Below are positions 50,248 through 57,351 of a stretch of 64,000 bases of DNA, piece by piece; position 1 is the first letter of the stretch; every line of letters starts with the position of its first letter. The translations under genes were made by a program, and so were the position numbers. The DNA is taken from assembly GCF_000188015.2 (NCBI RefSeq), contig NZ_AEUX02000006.1, forward strand, positions 372,001-436,000, written 5' to 3'. The stretch is from Streptococcus ictaluri 707-05 (lineage in GTDB: Bacteria > Bacillota > Bacilli > Lactobacillales > Streptococcaceae). The notes beneath the pieces are model-generated. The model searched no databases and had not been told where the DNA came from. It worked only from the letters and a program-made list of their open reading frames with translations.

Positions 50248-51105
50248 TTAGACAATTTCTTGACCTTGTTTTACACAGAATGAGATTACTTGACGAGGGT
50301 CAATTACTTTCAAACCATAAACAAGTAAACCTTTAACTGCATCTGAGAAGTTTTTCTCTGGACGGTATGCTTCAGTTTCGACAATTTGTTTAGCAAAAGC
50401 AATACCATTTTGTGTCCCAGCAATTGTAGTAAATTCTTCAGAAGATTTCTTGATGTTGTTAGATGTTAATAGCTGGATTCCTGCAACCATTGCACCTTCA
50501 ACAATACCGTTAGCAAGTACGTTAAAGTTATCAACGAAGCGAACATCTTTACGCAGCATGCCAATGTACCAAGATGGAAGCACAACTTTACGCCCTACCT
50601 TAGGAATGTTTAATTCATCAAGTTTAACAGATAGGTCCACTAACATATCATAAGCATTTTTAACAGTGATCGCTTTTGGAAAACCAGTTTCACCAAACTT
50701 ATTCTTAATGCTTGAATCATCTGCCAACGCTGCAATTTTTTGGTCAATGTGATCAGCCAAGGCATATCCAGCACGTTCCATTGATTTATCCATTAAATCG
50801 ACATTTGCCTGAGCTTTTACAACATCCTTAACTTGGAAGTGGAAATATTTAGCTTGGTCAATGTTCAATACAACTTGAGTGCTTGTCAGTTCATCAGGAT
50901 TATCAATATCTGCTCCTGTGTAGTCTTTAATAGTGATTTCGCCGATTGAATTAATTTTAACAGCGTCACCGTATCCTTTGATTTCTCCTTCATAATCAGT
51001 TGTGGCCATTTGTTCAAAGACAAGGTTTTTATCAAGTGACGCAAGTAATCGAGCACTCCAAAGTGTTGGGATAAAGTTTTTAAAGTTATCAGTTCCAATA
51101 GACAT
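50248..51105 (-). CDS. Phage major capsid protein
   Basis: A 285-residue coat protein, P22-coat/HK97-fold type. N-terminal NFKNFIPTLWSARLLASLDKNLVFEQMATTDYEG; central helix KSMERAGYALADHIDQKIAAL; C-terminal IVETEAYRPEKNFSDAVKGLLVYGLKVIDP. It sits directly after the scaffold gene and forms the icosahedral shell. Confidence 0.87.
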   Translation of the reverse strand: MSIGTDNFKNFIPTLWSARLLASLDKNLVFEQMATTDYEGEIKGYGDAVKINSIGEITIKDYTGADIDNPDELTSTQVVLNIDQAKYFHFQVKDVVKAQANVDLMDKSMERAGYALADHIDQKIAALADDSSIKNKFGETGFPKAITVKNAYDMLVDLSVKLDELNIPKVGRKVVLPSWYIGMLRKDVRFVDNFNVLANGIVEGAMVAGIQLLTSNNIKKSSEEFTTIAGTQNGIAFAKQIVETEAYRPEKNFSDAVKGLLVYGLKVIDPRQVISFCVKQGQEIV

Positions 51106-51124
51106 AATTTTTTATTTTCCTTTC

Positions 51125-51703
51125 TTATTGCATGGATGCTTTGATGGCATCCCAGTTCTCATTAATCTCAGCCGGACTCATGCTGCTCAGCTCCGCTTCA
51201 GTGTACTGATGTGCCGGTTTCCCGTTGCCAATATCAGCTCCACCAAGTGGCTGGTATCCTCCTGGATTATCTTGAGTTTGTTTTTGATTCGACTCGAAAA
51301 AGTTTGGATAGTTATCTTGTAAATCTTTGATTTTGTTATCAATTTCTTTTAGTGCTCCACTATCATCAGTTTCGATATCTCCAAGTTTGTACATAAGGTA
51401 ATCAACATCAGTAGCTTTAGCTGCACTAAGAGCGTCTTTAATAGATTGCTTTTTGGCGGTCTCGATAGCATCTGCTTCTAGTTTGTTGACTTTTTCCTTA
51501 TACGTTTTCAGTTCACTTTGCAGTTCTTCGTTATCCTTATTATTCTTTTTTAAGGTGTTAAGCGTACCGTTAGCTTGCTCCAGTTTGCTTTCAGACTCAT
51601 CAAGCTTTGTCTGTAATCCTTGGACTGTTTCGCCATGTTCAGCCATAATTTGATTAATAACTTCATCAGATAATTCAAGTCCTGCTAAAAATTCACGTTT
51701 CAT
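51125..51703 (-). CDS. Phage scaffolding protein (gp20/minor structural type)
   Basis: A 192-residue acidic protein with a long coiled coil (residues about 25-90, VQGLQTKLDESESKLEQANGTLNTL). A domain near ATDVDYLMYKLGD follows, typical of Firmicute phage scaffolds. The C-terminal tail is flexible (NPGGYQPLGGADIGNGKPAHQYT). It guides capsid assembly and lies upstream of the coat protein. Confidence 0.85.
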   Translation of the reverse strand: MKREFLAGLELSDEVINQIMAEHGETVQGLQTKLDESESKLEQANGTLNTLKKNNKDNEELQSELKTYKEKVNKLEADAIETAKKQSIKDALSAAKATDVDYLMYKLGDIETDDSGALKEIDNKIKDLQDNYPNFFESNQKQTQDNPGGYQPLGGADIGNGKPAHQYTEAELSSMSPAEINENWDAIKASMQ

Positions 51704-51796
51704 ACATCTTCCTTCTACGTCTGTTTAACGTGTGACGACCACGAAAGTTTGAGATATGCTGTACGGTTTAACGTCACGCCGGACGATTTTGGGCAT

Positions 51797-51818
51797 AAAA
51801 AAAGACCCTATTAGGGTC
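51797..51818 (-). terminator. Intrinsic terminator inside late operon
   Basis: The hairpin gaccctattagggtc (51804-51818) is followed on the minus strand by seven T. It separates the minor head genes from the scaffold-capsid group and may set relative capsid expression. Confidence 0.75.
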
Positions 51819-51867
51819 ATTGTTATTAAATTGTTAGTAGTCTATTCCTACTAGTCAAGATAATGGA

Positions 51868-52026
51868 TCACGCTCCTTTCAGTTTTCTGTCGGTTTCAAG
51901 TGCGATATCTCCTTTCTTTTTTTTATCTTTTTTAAAAGCAATATAAAGCATAAAAGCAGAAAGCGGAATAACTACAATAAGAGCTCCGACTTCCATAATT
52001 AACCTAAGTTTAAAATACATATCCAT
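51868..52026 (-). CDS. Small phage membrane protein
   Basis: A 52-residue reading frame (MDMYFKLRLIMEVGALIVVI...) with AAAGGTGG upstream. One transmembrane helix covers residues 9-31, and the C-terminal tail is lysine-rich. It starts just before the stop of the preceding gene. The function is unknown. Confidence 0.62.
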   Translation of the reverse strand: MDMYFKLRLIMEVGALIVVIPLSAFMLYIAFKKDKKKKGDIALETDRKLKGA

Positions 52027-52029
52027 GAC

Positions 52030-52305
52030 TTATTCCACCTTTTCATAACTTTGTTCAAAGACATCAGGCTTACAAGGATAAAACTCACCTTGAATACCTT
52101 TAATGATGTAATCACTAGGATATGCTGTCATAACACCTTCTAAAGTGTTTGTACGTAAAACAGGACTGTTAACAACCTTGTCAACCTCAATCCAAGCTCT
52201 TTCTTCCGAAATCGCGCTAATTATCCACTCTGGATCTTCTTTTTGATGAATATCACCGTACCACTGAAACGCTTCAACTTCGACAGGTTTCTTTTTATAT
52301 TTCAT
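52030..52305 (-). CDS. Conserved small phage protein (MKYKKKPVEVEAF type)
   Basis: A 91-residue protein whose start KKPVEVEAFQWYGD and end GEFYPCKPDVFEQSYEKVE recur in many Firmicute phages. No catalytic motif is visible. Its ATG overlaps the stop of a 30-codon frame upstream (ATGA). Confidence 0.75.
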   Translation of the reverse strand: MKYKKKPVEVEAFQWYGDIHQKEDPEWIISAISEERAWIEVDKVVNSPVLRTNTLEGVMTAYPSDYIIKGIQGEFYPCKPDVFEQSYEKVE

Positions 52306-52394
52306 AGATGCCTCGCTTTTCTGTGGATAACTTTATATTTAAGGTATTTAAAAAGGCACGTTATCAGCGTACCTGTGGCTTTTAATTGTTTCAT
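52302..52394 (-). CDS. Possible 30-residue phage peptide
   Basis: A short frame MKQLKATGTLITCLFKYLKY... starting right at the end of the minor head gene. AAAGGA lies 6 bases upstream, and its stop overlaps the next start. It could be a real coupled micro-gene or merely translational bridging. Confidence 0.4.
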   Translation of the reverse strand: MKQLKATGTLITCLFKYLKYKVIHRKARHL

Positions 52395-52396
52395 GA

Positions 52397-53683
52397 CTAT
52401 CCTTTCGCTTTAATCCCAAATTTTTTTAATCTGCGTTGTAATGCTATTACGTCTTTTTTTAGTTCAGATTTTGATTTACCTGCCAATAACATATCTGTCA
52501 TTTCTTCAGGAGTGAAGTTGGTAGATATTCCGGTTCTTCCGCTCTCGTGGTACTTAATGCTTAATTTCTTAGCAACTTTCTTGAGCTTTTCTTCGCTCAT
52601 TTTATCAATTGATTTCATAGAGTAGTAATCAGCATTTGGTTTCCTGTTGGTCTTAGGTTTATCTTTCCTTAGATCTCTTGATTCTTTCAACCTCTGAAGT
52701 TCCATTTCTAACTCTGCTCTAGGCTTATCTGCCAATTTTGTAGATTTAGATTTAATATATTTTGGTTTTTGTAGTGGTTTCTGAACATCTTTAACGATCT
52801 TATCATGATCAATTGGAACTGCCTTAGTTTTTGTTTTAGGTCTCTTTGGTTCAATTCTATTCCGTTCCCAATCACGATAGTTTTTATATTCAACTATCTT
52901 CCCTGTTTCGTTGTCTCTTCTTTGCATCGGTTCAATTTCATCGACCAATACCGATATTGTTCTACACCGGCATGCAATGTCTTCGGAAGCGATACCAAAC
53001 ATGTGAGGCTGCTTTGTCTTATGGCCATTTATACGAAAATATCCATCAGGATTAACCCTGACACCATCTAATTCAGCATGGTTGTGCCTGGTTCTCTTAT
53101 CGAGTGTCGCCACCCACTGCTTCTCAAAGTCAATTCCGAGCTTTTCGGCCTCTATTTGTGACTTTTGGCGTGTAATAGCTTGCACTCGCCCAGCTTCTGT
53201 TCTTGTTATCATCATCGCCCTACGATAAGAACTATAACCTTGTTCAGCTAGCCTTGCTGCAGCCTTTGGATAACTAGCTCCACCTAAGAAGATACGTGTC
53301 AAATCATCTTTTATATTTGCTTTTAGTTTTTCAACAACACCATCATTTAGCCTATCTGATAATTTAAAGTTAGCCACAGGCGTCTCAATAATAGTCTTTA
53401 ATTCGTCGTCCTTCAACAAAGCAAAATTAATAGCTCCATTTTTGCTCTCTGCTTCGTAAAACAACTCATTATAAGCTAGTTTTCCAGTATCAATTAAATG
53501 GCTTGTAATTTGCGTTTTAAGCCCCTTTTTTAACTCAACTGTTGATTGCTCGAGCTGATTTAAAAGAGCTGTCATTTGGCTTAATTTTAGCTTTTCTGTC
53601 GAAGATAACTCCCCTAGTTGACTATAGTCAAATTGTAAAGCTGATTTTAAGTCTCTTATTGTCTGCACATAGAGGTTACCCAT
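52397..53683 (-). CDS. Phage minor head protein (Mu gpF / SPP1 gp7-like), 5' end cut by IS
   Basis: At least 428 codons. The MuF-type domain is at about residues 155-265, with ITRTEAGRVQAITRQ, ATLDKRTRHNHAELDGVRV and the metal-ligand-like end DIACRCRTISVLVD. A basic C-terminal extension (KTNRKPNADYYSM ...) follows. The frame runs upstream into the IS982 end at 53683. The ATG there is partly made of IS sequence and has no ribosome binding site, so the true N-terminus is missing. The portal gene normally upstream is absent. Confidence 0.8.
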   Translation of the reverse strand: MGNLYVQTIRDLKSALQFDYSQLGELSSTEKLKLSQMTALLNQLEQSTVELKKGLKTQITSHLIDTGKLAYNELFYEAESKNGAINFALLKDDELKTIIETPVANFKLSDRLNDGVVEKLKANIKDDLTRIFLGGASYPKAAARLAEQGYSSYRRAMMITRTEAGRVQAITRQKSQIEAEKLGIDFEKQWVATLDKRTRHNHAELDGVRVNPDGYFRINGHKTKQPHMFGIASEDIACRCRTISVLVDEIEPMQRRDNETGKIVEYKNYRDWERNRIEPKRPKTKTKAVPIDHDKIVKDVQKPLQKPKYIKSKSTKLADKPRAELEMELQRLKESRDLRKDKPKTNRKPNADYYSMKSIDKMSEEKLKKVAKKLSIKYHESGRTGISTNFTPEEMTDMLLAGKSKSELKKDVIALQRRLKKFGIKAKG

Positions 53684-54634
53684 GGTGCTAGTTAATTTCA
53701 AAATATCTCAAATTGTAAGCTAGTATGATTTGTTCAATCCTCAATTGCAGCCCTGTCATGCCCCTAGCCAGTGTTCGTTCCATATCAAAAAGGAAACAAA
53801 GTTCTGAAAATCTAGTCTCAATGGTTCGTCTCATAGCCATTAGTTTCCAATGATTATGCTGTTTAGCCCCTTCCATATTTTGACGCAAGGGAGTCCAGAG
53901 GTGATAGCCATTTTGCTTCAACTCATCTTTCAGCTCACGGTTAAGGTAACCTAAGTCTGCTAAAATGACGGATTGTTCACACCTTTCTAGCAACTCGTAA
54001 ACTGCCTTAATATCATGAACAGAGGCTGGGCTGACAACATAATTCAGAATGTAGCCTGATAAGGTCACTAGCATGTGAACCTTAAAACCGTAAAACCACA
54101 TATGTTTAGAGGCGGTGTAACCAATATTAGCTATCCCATTGAAAAGTCTGAACCTGTGGTTACGAATAGATTGACAAAGTGGCAAAGGAAAGCTGTCTAT
54201 AATAACAATGGTATTGGGAGAAATTTGAGTGTTCATTGCCTGACGAATCACTTGAACCAGCCAAATCAACTGTCTTGCACGCCTATTAAAGCGACTTCTT
54301 TCTAGTAATGTACCGCAGGGAAATAGCTGACAAATCCTATAAAAGTGACGTTGTGATTTAATACCTAGTTCAGCTTGTAATAGCAGTAAAACTAGAAGAG
54401 ATTGGTCTGAAACTTTGGACAGACAGACGTTACGACGGTGTTTGAAGTCTTCCGGACAATAATCCTGATAAAACTGAGAACAAATTTTTGATAATTGACG
54501 CATATTCCATTGTAAGTGATGGGATTTAGCTGTATACTGTAAGTGGCTCATTTGGACTAACCTCCTGTTTGTGTAGGCACTTACAGTATAGTCCTTTTGG
54601 GCTTTTTATTGTATTTTGAGATTAACTAGCACCA
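53683..54634 (-). mobile_element. IS982-family insertion sequence
   Basis: About 950 bp with imperfect terminal inverted repeats (tggtgctagttaatttcaaaata at the left; inverted right end tggtgctagttaatctcaaaata) enclosing a full-length transposase. The flanks (left ...gaggttaccca, right cggataaatat...) show no target-site duplication. That fits an adjacent deletion or recombination that removed the early half of the prophage. Confidence 0.9.
53688..54551 (-). CDS. IS982-family transposase
   Basis: A 287-residue DDE transposase, apparently intact. Catalytic Asp residues lie in NTIVIIDSFPLPLC and SVILADLGYLN, with the Glu in RRTIETRFSELC. The motif GIANIGYTASKHMWFYGFKVHMLV is typical of the family. 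The intact frame implies recent acquisition relative to the broken IS30 element at 31.3 kb. Confidence 0.92.
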   Translation of the reverse strand: MSHLQYTAKSHHLQWNMRQLSKICSQFYQDYCPEDFKHRRNVCLSKVSDQSLLVLLLLQAELGIKSQRHFYRICQLFPCGTLLERSRFNRRARQLIWLVQVIRQAMNTQISPNTIVIIDSFPLPLCQSIRNHRFRLFNGIANIGYTASKHMWFYGFKVHMLVTLSGYILNYVVSPASVHDIKAVYELLERCEQSVILADLGYLNRELKDELKQNGYHLWTPLRQNMEGAKQHNHWKLMAMRRTIETRFSELCFLFDMERTLARGMTGLQLRIEQIILAYNLRYFEIN

Positions 54635-54682
54635 CGGATAAATATTTTTTCTTTTTAGTCCGATTCCCGTCGGACTTTTTTG

Positions 54683-54868
54683 TTATCTAAATTCGTCTAA
54701 ACTGACATCTAATGCGTCAGAAATTTTGACCATGTTGGGCCACGACAAATTTTTTATTTTTCCGCTTTTTAAGTCGCTAAAATGACTTTTATTAACTCCA
54801 GAAAGTTTCGCTAATTGGTACATAGTCATACCTCTTTCTGATAAAATTTTTGATAATTTACCCCACAT
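54683..54868 (-). CDS. Small Cro/CI-type HTH regulator, copy A
   Basis: A 61-residue XRE-type repressor (MWGKLSKILSERGMTMYQLAKLSGVNKSHFSDLKSGK...). The start is placed at 54868 by homology with copy B. It is about 80 percent similar to the protein at 55566-55751, including the upstream divergent promoter region. The last residues SLDEFR are close to the IS. Its regulatory targets are unknown. Confidence 0.8.
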   Translation of the reverse strand: MWGKLSKILSERGMTMYQLAKLSGVNKSHFSDLKSGKIKNLSWPNMVKISDALDVSLDEFR

Positions 54869-54880
54869 TACCCACTCACC

Positions 54881-54951
54881 AAAACACAATATATAGTTGT
54901 TCATAAGTTATCCACAACTATTGATTGTGTTTTCCTTTCTATTTTGATATA
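54881..54951. promoter_or_regulatory. Divergent promoter and palindromic operator, copy A
   Basis: A near-palindrome gttgttcataagttatccacaac (54895-54917) lies between a leftward promoter (TTGTGG, 16 bases, TATATA) for HTH copy A and a rightward one (TTGTGT, 17 bases, TATAAT at about 54946-54951). The same layout recurs at about 55770-55838 in copy B. Confidence 0.6.
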
Positions 54952-55011
54952 ATTTATTCGAATATGACCTCTCACCGTTGTATTCAAAAATTATGGAAAG
55001 GAGGGAAGGTT

Positions 55012-55155
55012 ATGATTTCAAAAGAGCAAATTGCCCATGATTTAGCTATTGCTATAATGACTGCTGGATTTTCTCAAGAAAAATATCATCGTGTGAACTT
55101 TACTCAAATCACAAAATACAAAGATTATTACAAACGATTTTTATCTGAATTATGA
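55012..55155 (+). CDS. Small phage protein
   Basis: A 47-residue protein MISKEQIAHDLAIAIMTAGF... preceded by AAAGGAGGG. It contains no recognised domain. It is transcribed away from HTH copy A, probably from the operator-bearing promoter. Its 3' end overlaps a convergent small gene. Confidence 0.62.
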   Translation: MISKEQIAHDLAIAIMTAGFSQEKYHRVNFTQITKYKDYYKRFLSEL

Positions 55156-55304
55156 TGCATAATATCTAAATAATCTTTGTAAGCCTCTGTCAAATGACTT
55201 AAGCAAGTATTAAGTGTATGTGCTGTGTAGTCATTTTCGGAGGTTTTAATTTCATTTAATATTGTTTGCATTAGTTCTAAGAATTTGTTTTGTGTTTCGT
55301 TCAT
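55128..55304 (-). CDS. Small phage protein, convergent overlap
   Basis: A 58-residue acidic, helical protein (MNETQNKFLELMQTILNEIK...) with AAAGGAG 8 bases before the ATG at 55304. It overlaps the plus-strand 47-residue gene by 28 bases at their 3' ends. The function is unknown. Confidence 0.6.
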   Translation of the reverse strand: MNETQNKFLELMQTILNEIKTSENDYTAHTLNTCLSHLTEAYKDYLDIMHHNSDKNRL

Positions 55305-55335
55305 GCTGTCTCCTTTCTGTTGTATAATTTAGTTA

Positions 55336-55551
55336 TCAGTTTTGCACACGTTTCGTGGCCTTTAGATCCAAAAAAATATCCTTAATGTCTTTATTAAAAA
55401 AATCAGCAATCAAAAACATTTCAGACGACCAAAAATCACGATGGCCAAGCTCTTTTTGTCTATACGAATTTTCTGATCTGCCTAAAATATCAGCTATATC
55501 AGCTTGTGTCATATTGTGTTCTTTTCGCAATTTATACAGAAGAATCTGCAT
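55336..55551 (-). CDS. XRE-family HTH regulator
   Basis: A 71-residue DNA-binding protein. HTH residues 5-35 read LRKEHNMTQADIADILGRSENSYRQKELG, and the C-terminal part is SSEMFLIADFFNKDIKDIF. Probably a phage early regulator (Cro-like or antirepressor circuit). It is unrelated in detail to the two duplicated HTH genes around it. Confidence 0.8.
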   Translation of the reverse strand: MQILLYKLRKEHNMTQADIADILGRSENSYRQKELGHRDFWSSEMFLIADFFNKDIKDIFLDLKATKRVQN

Positions 55552-55565
55552 CCCCCCACCCCTTT

Positions 55566-55751
55566 CTATTTGAATTCGTCTAGGCTGACACCTAAAGCAT
55601 CAGAAATTTTTTTCATGTTTGGCCATGATAAATTTTTTATCTTGCCTCTTTTTAAGTCTGTAAAGTGACTTTTATTCACTCCGGAAAGTTTTGCCAGTTG
55701 GTACATAGTCATGTTCCTTTCATCTAGCATTTTTGACAATTTTTCCCACAT
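55566..55751 (-). CDS. Small Cro/CI-type HTH regulator, copy B
   Basis: A 61-residue XRE protein (MWEKLSKMLDERNMTMYQLAKLSGVNKSHFTDLKRGK...). The start at 55751 is preceded by GAGGTGGTG, a clear ribosome binding site. It is a paralogue of copy A at 54683-54868. The duplicated block also includes the divergent promoter and operator. Confidence 0.82.
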   Translation of the reverse strand: MWEKLSKMLDERNMTMYQLAKLSGVNKSHFTDLKRGKIKNLSWPNMKKISDALGVSLDEFK

Positions 55752-55932
55752 TGTCACCACCTCTAAAACACAATATATAGTTGTTGATAAGTTATCCACA
55801 ACTATAAGCTGTGCTTTCCTTTCTATTTTGGTATAATTTAAATATGACAAATCGATTCAAAATTTGAAGTCACTACCCTTCAAAACCTCCTTATGAATTG
55901 ACAAGTCAAATGAACGCGAAAGGAGAATGCTT

Positions 55933-56148
55933 ATGCCAAATTATATTTGCAACAAGAAAGCCGACGATAATGGTTGCCACGAAGTGCATACCGCCACTTG
56001 TTCTTATTTGCCAATTAAAGATAATCAACTTGAGATTGGTTGGAAATCTAATTGTCAAGAAGCTATCAAACAAATGTATGAATGGAATCCTACTGGATTT
56101 CGTTTTGACGGTTGTTTTTGGTGCTGTTACCCTTGTCATAGTAGGTAA
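55933..56148 (+). CDS. Small cysteine-rich phage protein
   Basis: A 71-residue protein MPNYICNKKADDNGCHEVHTATC... with six or more Cys and several His residues, suggestive of metal binding. AAAGGAG lies 9 bases before the ATG at 55933. It diverges from HTH copy B. The opposite-strand frame over it is a shadow. The function is unknown. Confidence 0.68.
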   Translation: MPNYICNKKADDNGCHEVHTATCSYLPIKDNQLEIGWKSNCQEAIKQMYEWNPTGFRFDGCFWCCYPCHSR

Positions 56149-56287
56149 TTCTATCAACTGCTAAAGATGATTGCTCATGAATCGACTCAATATAGACTTT
56201 CGTCAATATATCGATCACCTTGTGTAATCTAGCATTCTCACGTTTGAGTGCTAGATTTTCTGTTTTTAAAGCGCTTTGTTCGTCCAC
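56090..56287 (-). CDS. Small coiled-coil phage early protein
   Basis: A 65-residue protein (GTG start at 56287, AGGAGA 6 bases upstream) with a leucine-containing coiled coil, LKTENLALKRENARLHKVIDIL. It is the first leftward gene after the CI-controlled promoter. Its end overlaps the convergent Cys-rich gene by 59 bases. The function is unknown. Confidence 0.6.
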   Translation of the reverse strand: MDEQSALKTENLALKRENARLHKVIDILTKVYIESIHEQSSLAVDRITYYDKGNSTKNNRQNEIQ

Positions 56288-56341
56288 TTTTTCTCTCCTT
56301 TCCACTCCCTCTCGGGAGTTTTTATTTTGCTTAATTCCTTA

Positions 56342-56384
56342 AGCTTGATTATAGTATAAACCACGTTTCGTGGTTTTGTCAACT
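56342..56384 (-). promoter_or_regulatory. Leftward early promoter with CI-type operator in the spacer
   Basis: On the minus strand TTGACA (56377-56382), an 18-base spacer and TATACT form a strong promoter. The spacer holds the perfect palindrome ccacgtttcgtgg (56361-56373). A half-copy ttcgtggtttt recurs at 56417-56427 near the cI promoter, fitting a shared operator region. Confidence 0.7.
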
Positions 56385-56467
56385 GTTTTTTTGTTTTTTC
56401 GTAAAAAAAGTTTCTTTTCGTGGTTTTTTGTGTTAAAATATTTTTGTAATTAGCAAGGAGAGCTCTT

Positions 56468-57232
56468 ATGGATAAAGAAAAATTAGCCGTTTTCATCGGT
56501 AACAAAATAAAACAGTACAGACTCGAAAAAGGCTGGACACAGGAAGAACTCGGAAAACAAATTAGTATGGGGAAAAACGCTGTCGGTAATTATGAACGGG
56601 GTTTTCGCTCCCCCAAAAAGAACACGATGTTCGCTATCGCTAACGCTTTTGGTATCTCGATAGACGAACTCTTCCCTCCTATAAGTAAAGAAACCGTCGT
56701 ACATCTTCAACCGCAATCTAGCACCACAGAAATCAACAACAAAGTCGCTTTATTAGATAAAGAGCTGAAAGAACCTCGTCATAGTTATTGGGTAAAATAC
56801 GGTGAAAATCTTTTATCTGAACAAAATACAGTAGAAGACAGTAAAGACACAGTAGTAGAATTATTCTCTTATAACTACTACGACCACCCCGCTTCTGCAG
56901 GTACTGGTCAATATCTAAATGATGTGCAAGTAGAAACAATTGAGTTGCCAGTCGACTATGACGCTGATTTTGTTATTCCTGTCTACGGCGATTCCATGGA
57001 ACCTGATTATCACTCTGGGGACTATGTGTTTGTTAAGCTATCCGTAGAGCTAACAGATGGCGATATAGGAGTTTTTGAATACTATGGGGACGCTTATATC
57101 AAACAACTACTTATAAACGCTGAGGGGGCTTTTTTGCATAGTTTAAATGACAAGTACGATGATATTCCAATCGATGCAGATAGTGATTTTAGGATTATCG
57201 GAGAAGTAGTTGGTAGTTATTCAGAAAAATAA
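56468..57232 (+). CDS. CI-type phage repressor with S24 (LexA-like) protease domain
   Basis: A 254-residue lysogeny repressor. The N-terminal HTH covers residues 10-65 (YRLEKGWTQEELGKQISMGKNAVGNYERG). The C-terminal S24 domain has the Ala144-Gly145 cleavage pair in PASAGTGQ, nucleophile Ser176 in GDSMEPD, and general base Lys212 in YIKQLL. RecA-induced self-cleavage would release the early promoters. It is intact, with GCAAGGAGAG before the ATG, so immunity may persist although the phage is defective. Confidence 0.93.
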   Translation: MDKEKLAVFIGNKIKQYRLEKGWTQEELGKQISMGKNAVGNYERGFRSPKKNTMFAIANAFGISIDELFPPISKETVVHLQPQSSTTEINNKVALLDKELKEPRHSYWVKYGENLLSEQNTVEDSKDTVVELFSYNYYDHPASAGTGQYLNDVQVETIELPVDYDADFVIPVYGDSMEPDYHSGDYVFVKLSVELTDGDIGVFEYYGDAYIKQLLINAEGAFLHSLNDKYDDIPIDADSDFRIIGEVVGSYSEK

Positions 57233-57321
57233 AAAAGCCCCACGCTCAAATTTGGCGAGGAGAGCGTGAGGCGAATTCCAGTATAGTAAAATCCTGCATT
57301 TGTGTAGGTGTTTTACTATAC
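57233..57321 (+). other. Two hairpins between repressor and integrase genes
   Basis: A hairpin with arms ccacgctc / gagcgtg (57240-57269) lies just behind the cI stop and could end its transcript. A second one runs from gtatagtaaaa (57281) to ttttactatac (57321) with an inner CCTGCA/TGTAGG stem. It lies 30 bases before int and may control integrase expression. Confidence 0.5.
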
Positions 57322-57351
57322 CCATTTTAACAGAAAAAGAGGTATAAAACA

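Noticed and set aside
52322..52330. DnaA box TGTGGATAA as a phage origin
   Set aside because: It is a single 9-mer inside a tiny late gene with no iterons or AT-rich unwinding element nearby, and this phage lacks replication genes.
55906..56157. 83-codon minus-strand hydrophobic frame
   Set aside because: It lies over the better-supported Cys-rich plus-strand gene, has no ribosome binding site, and its composition fits an antisense shadow.
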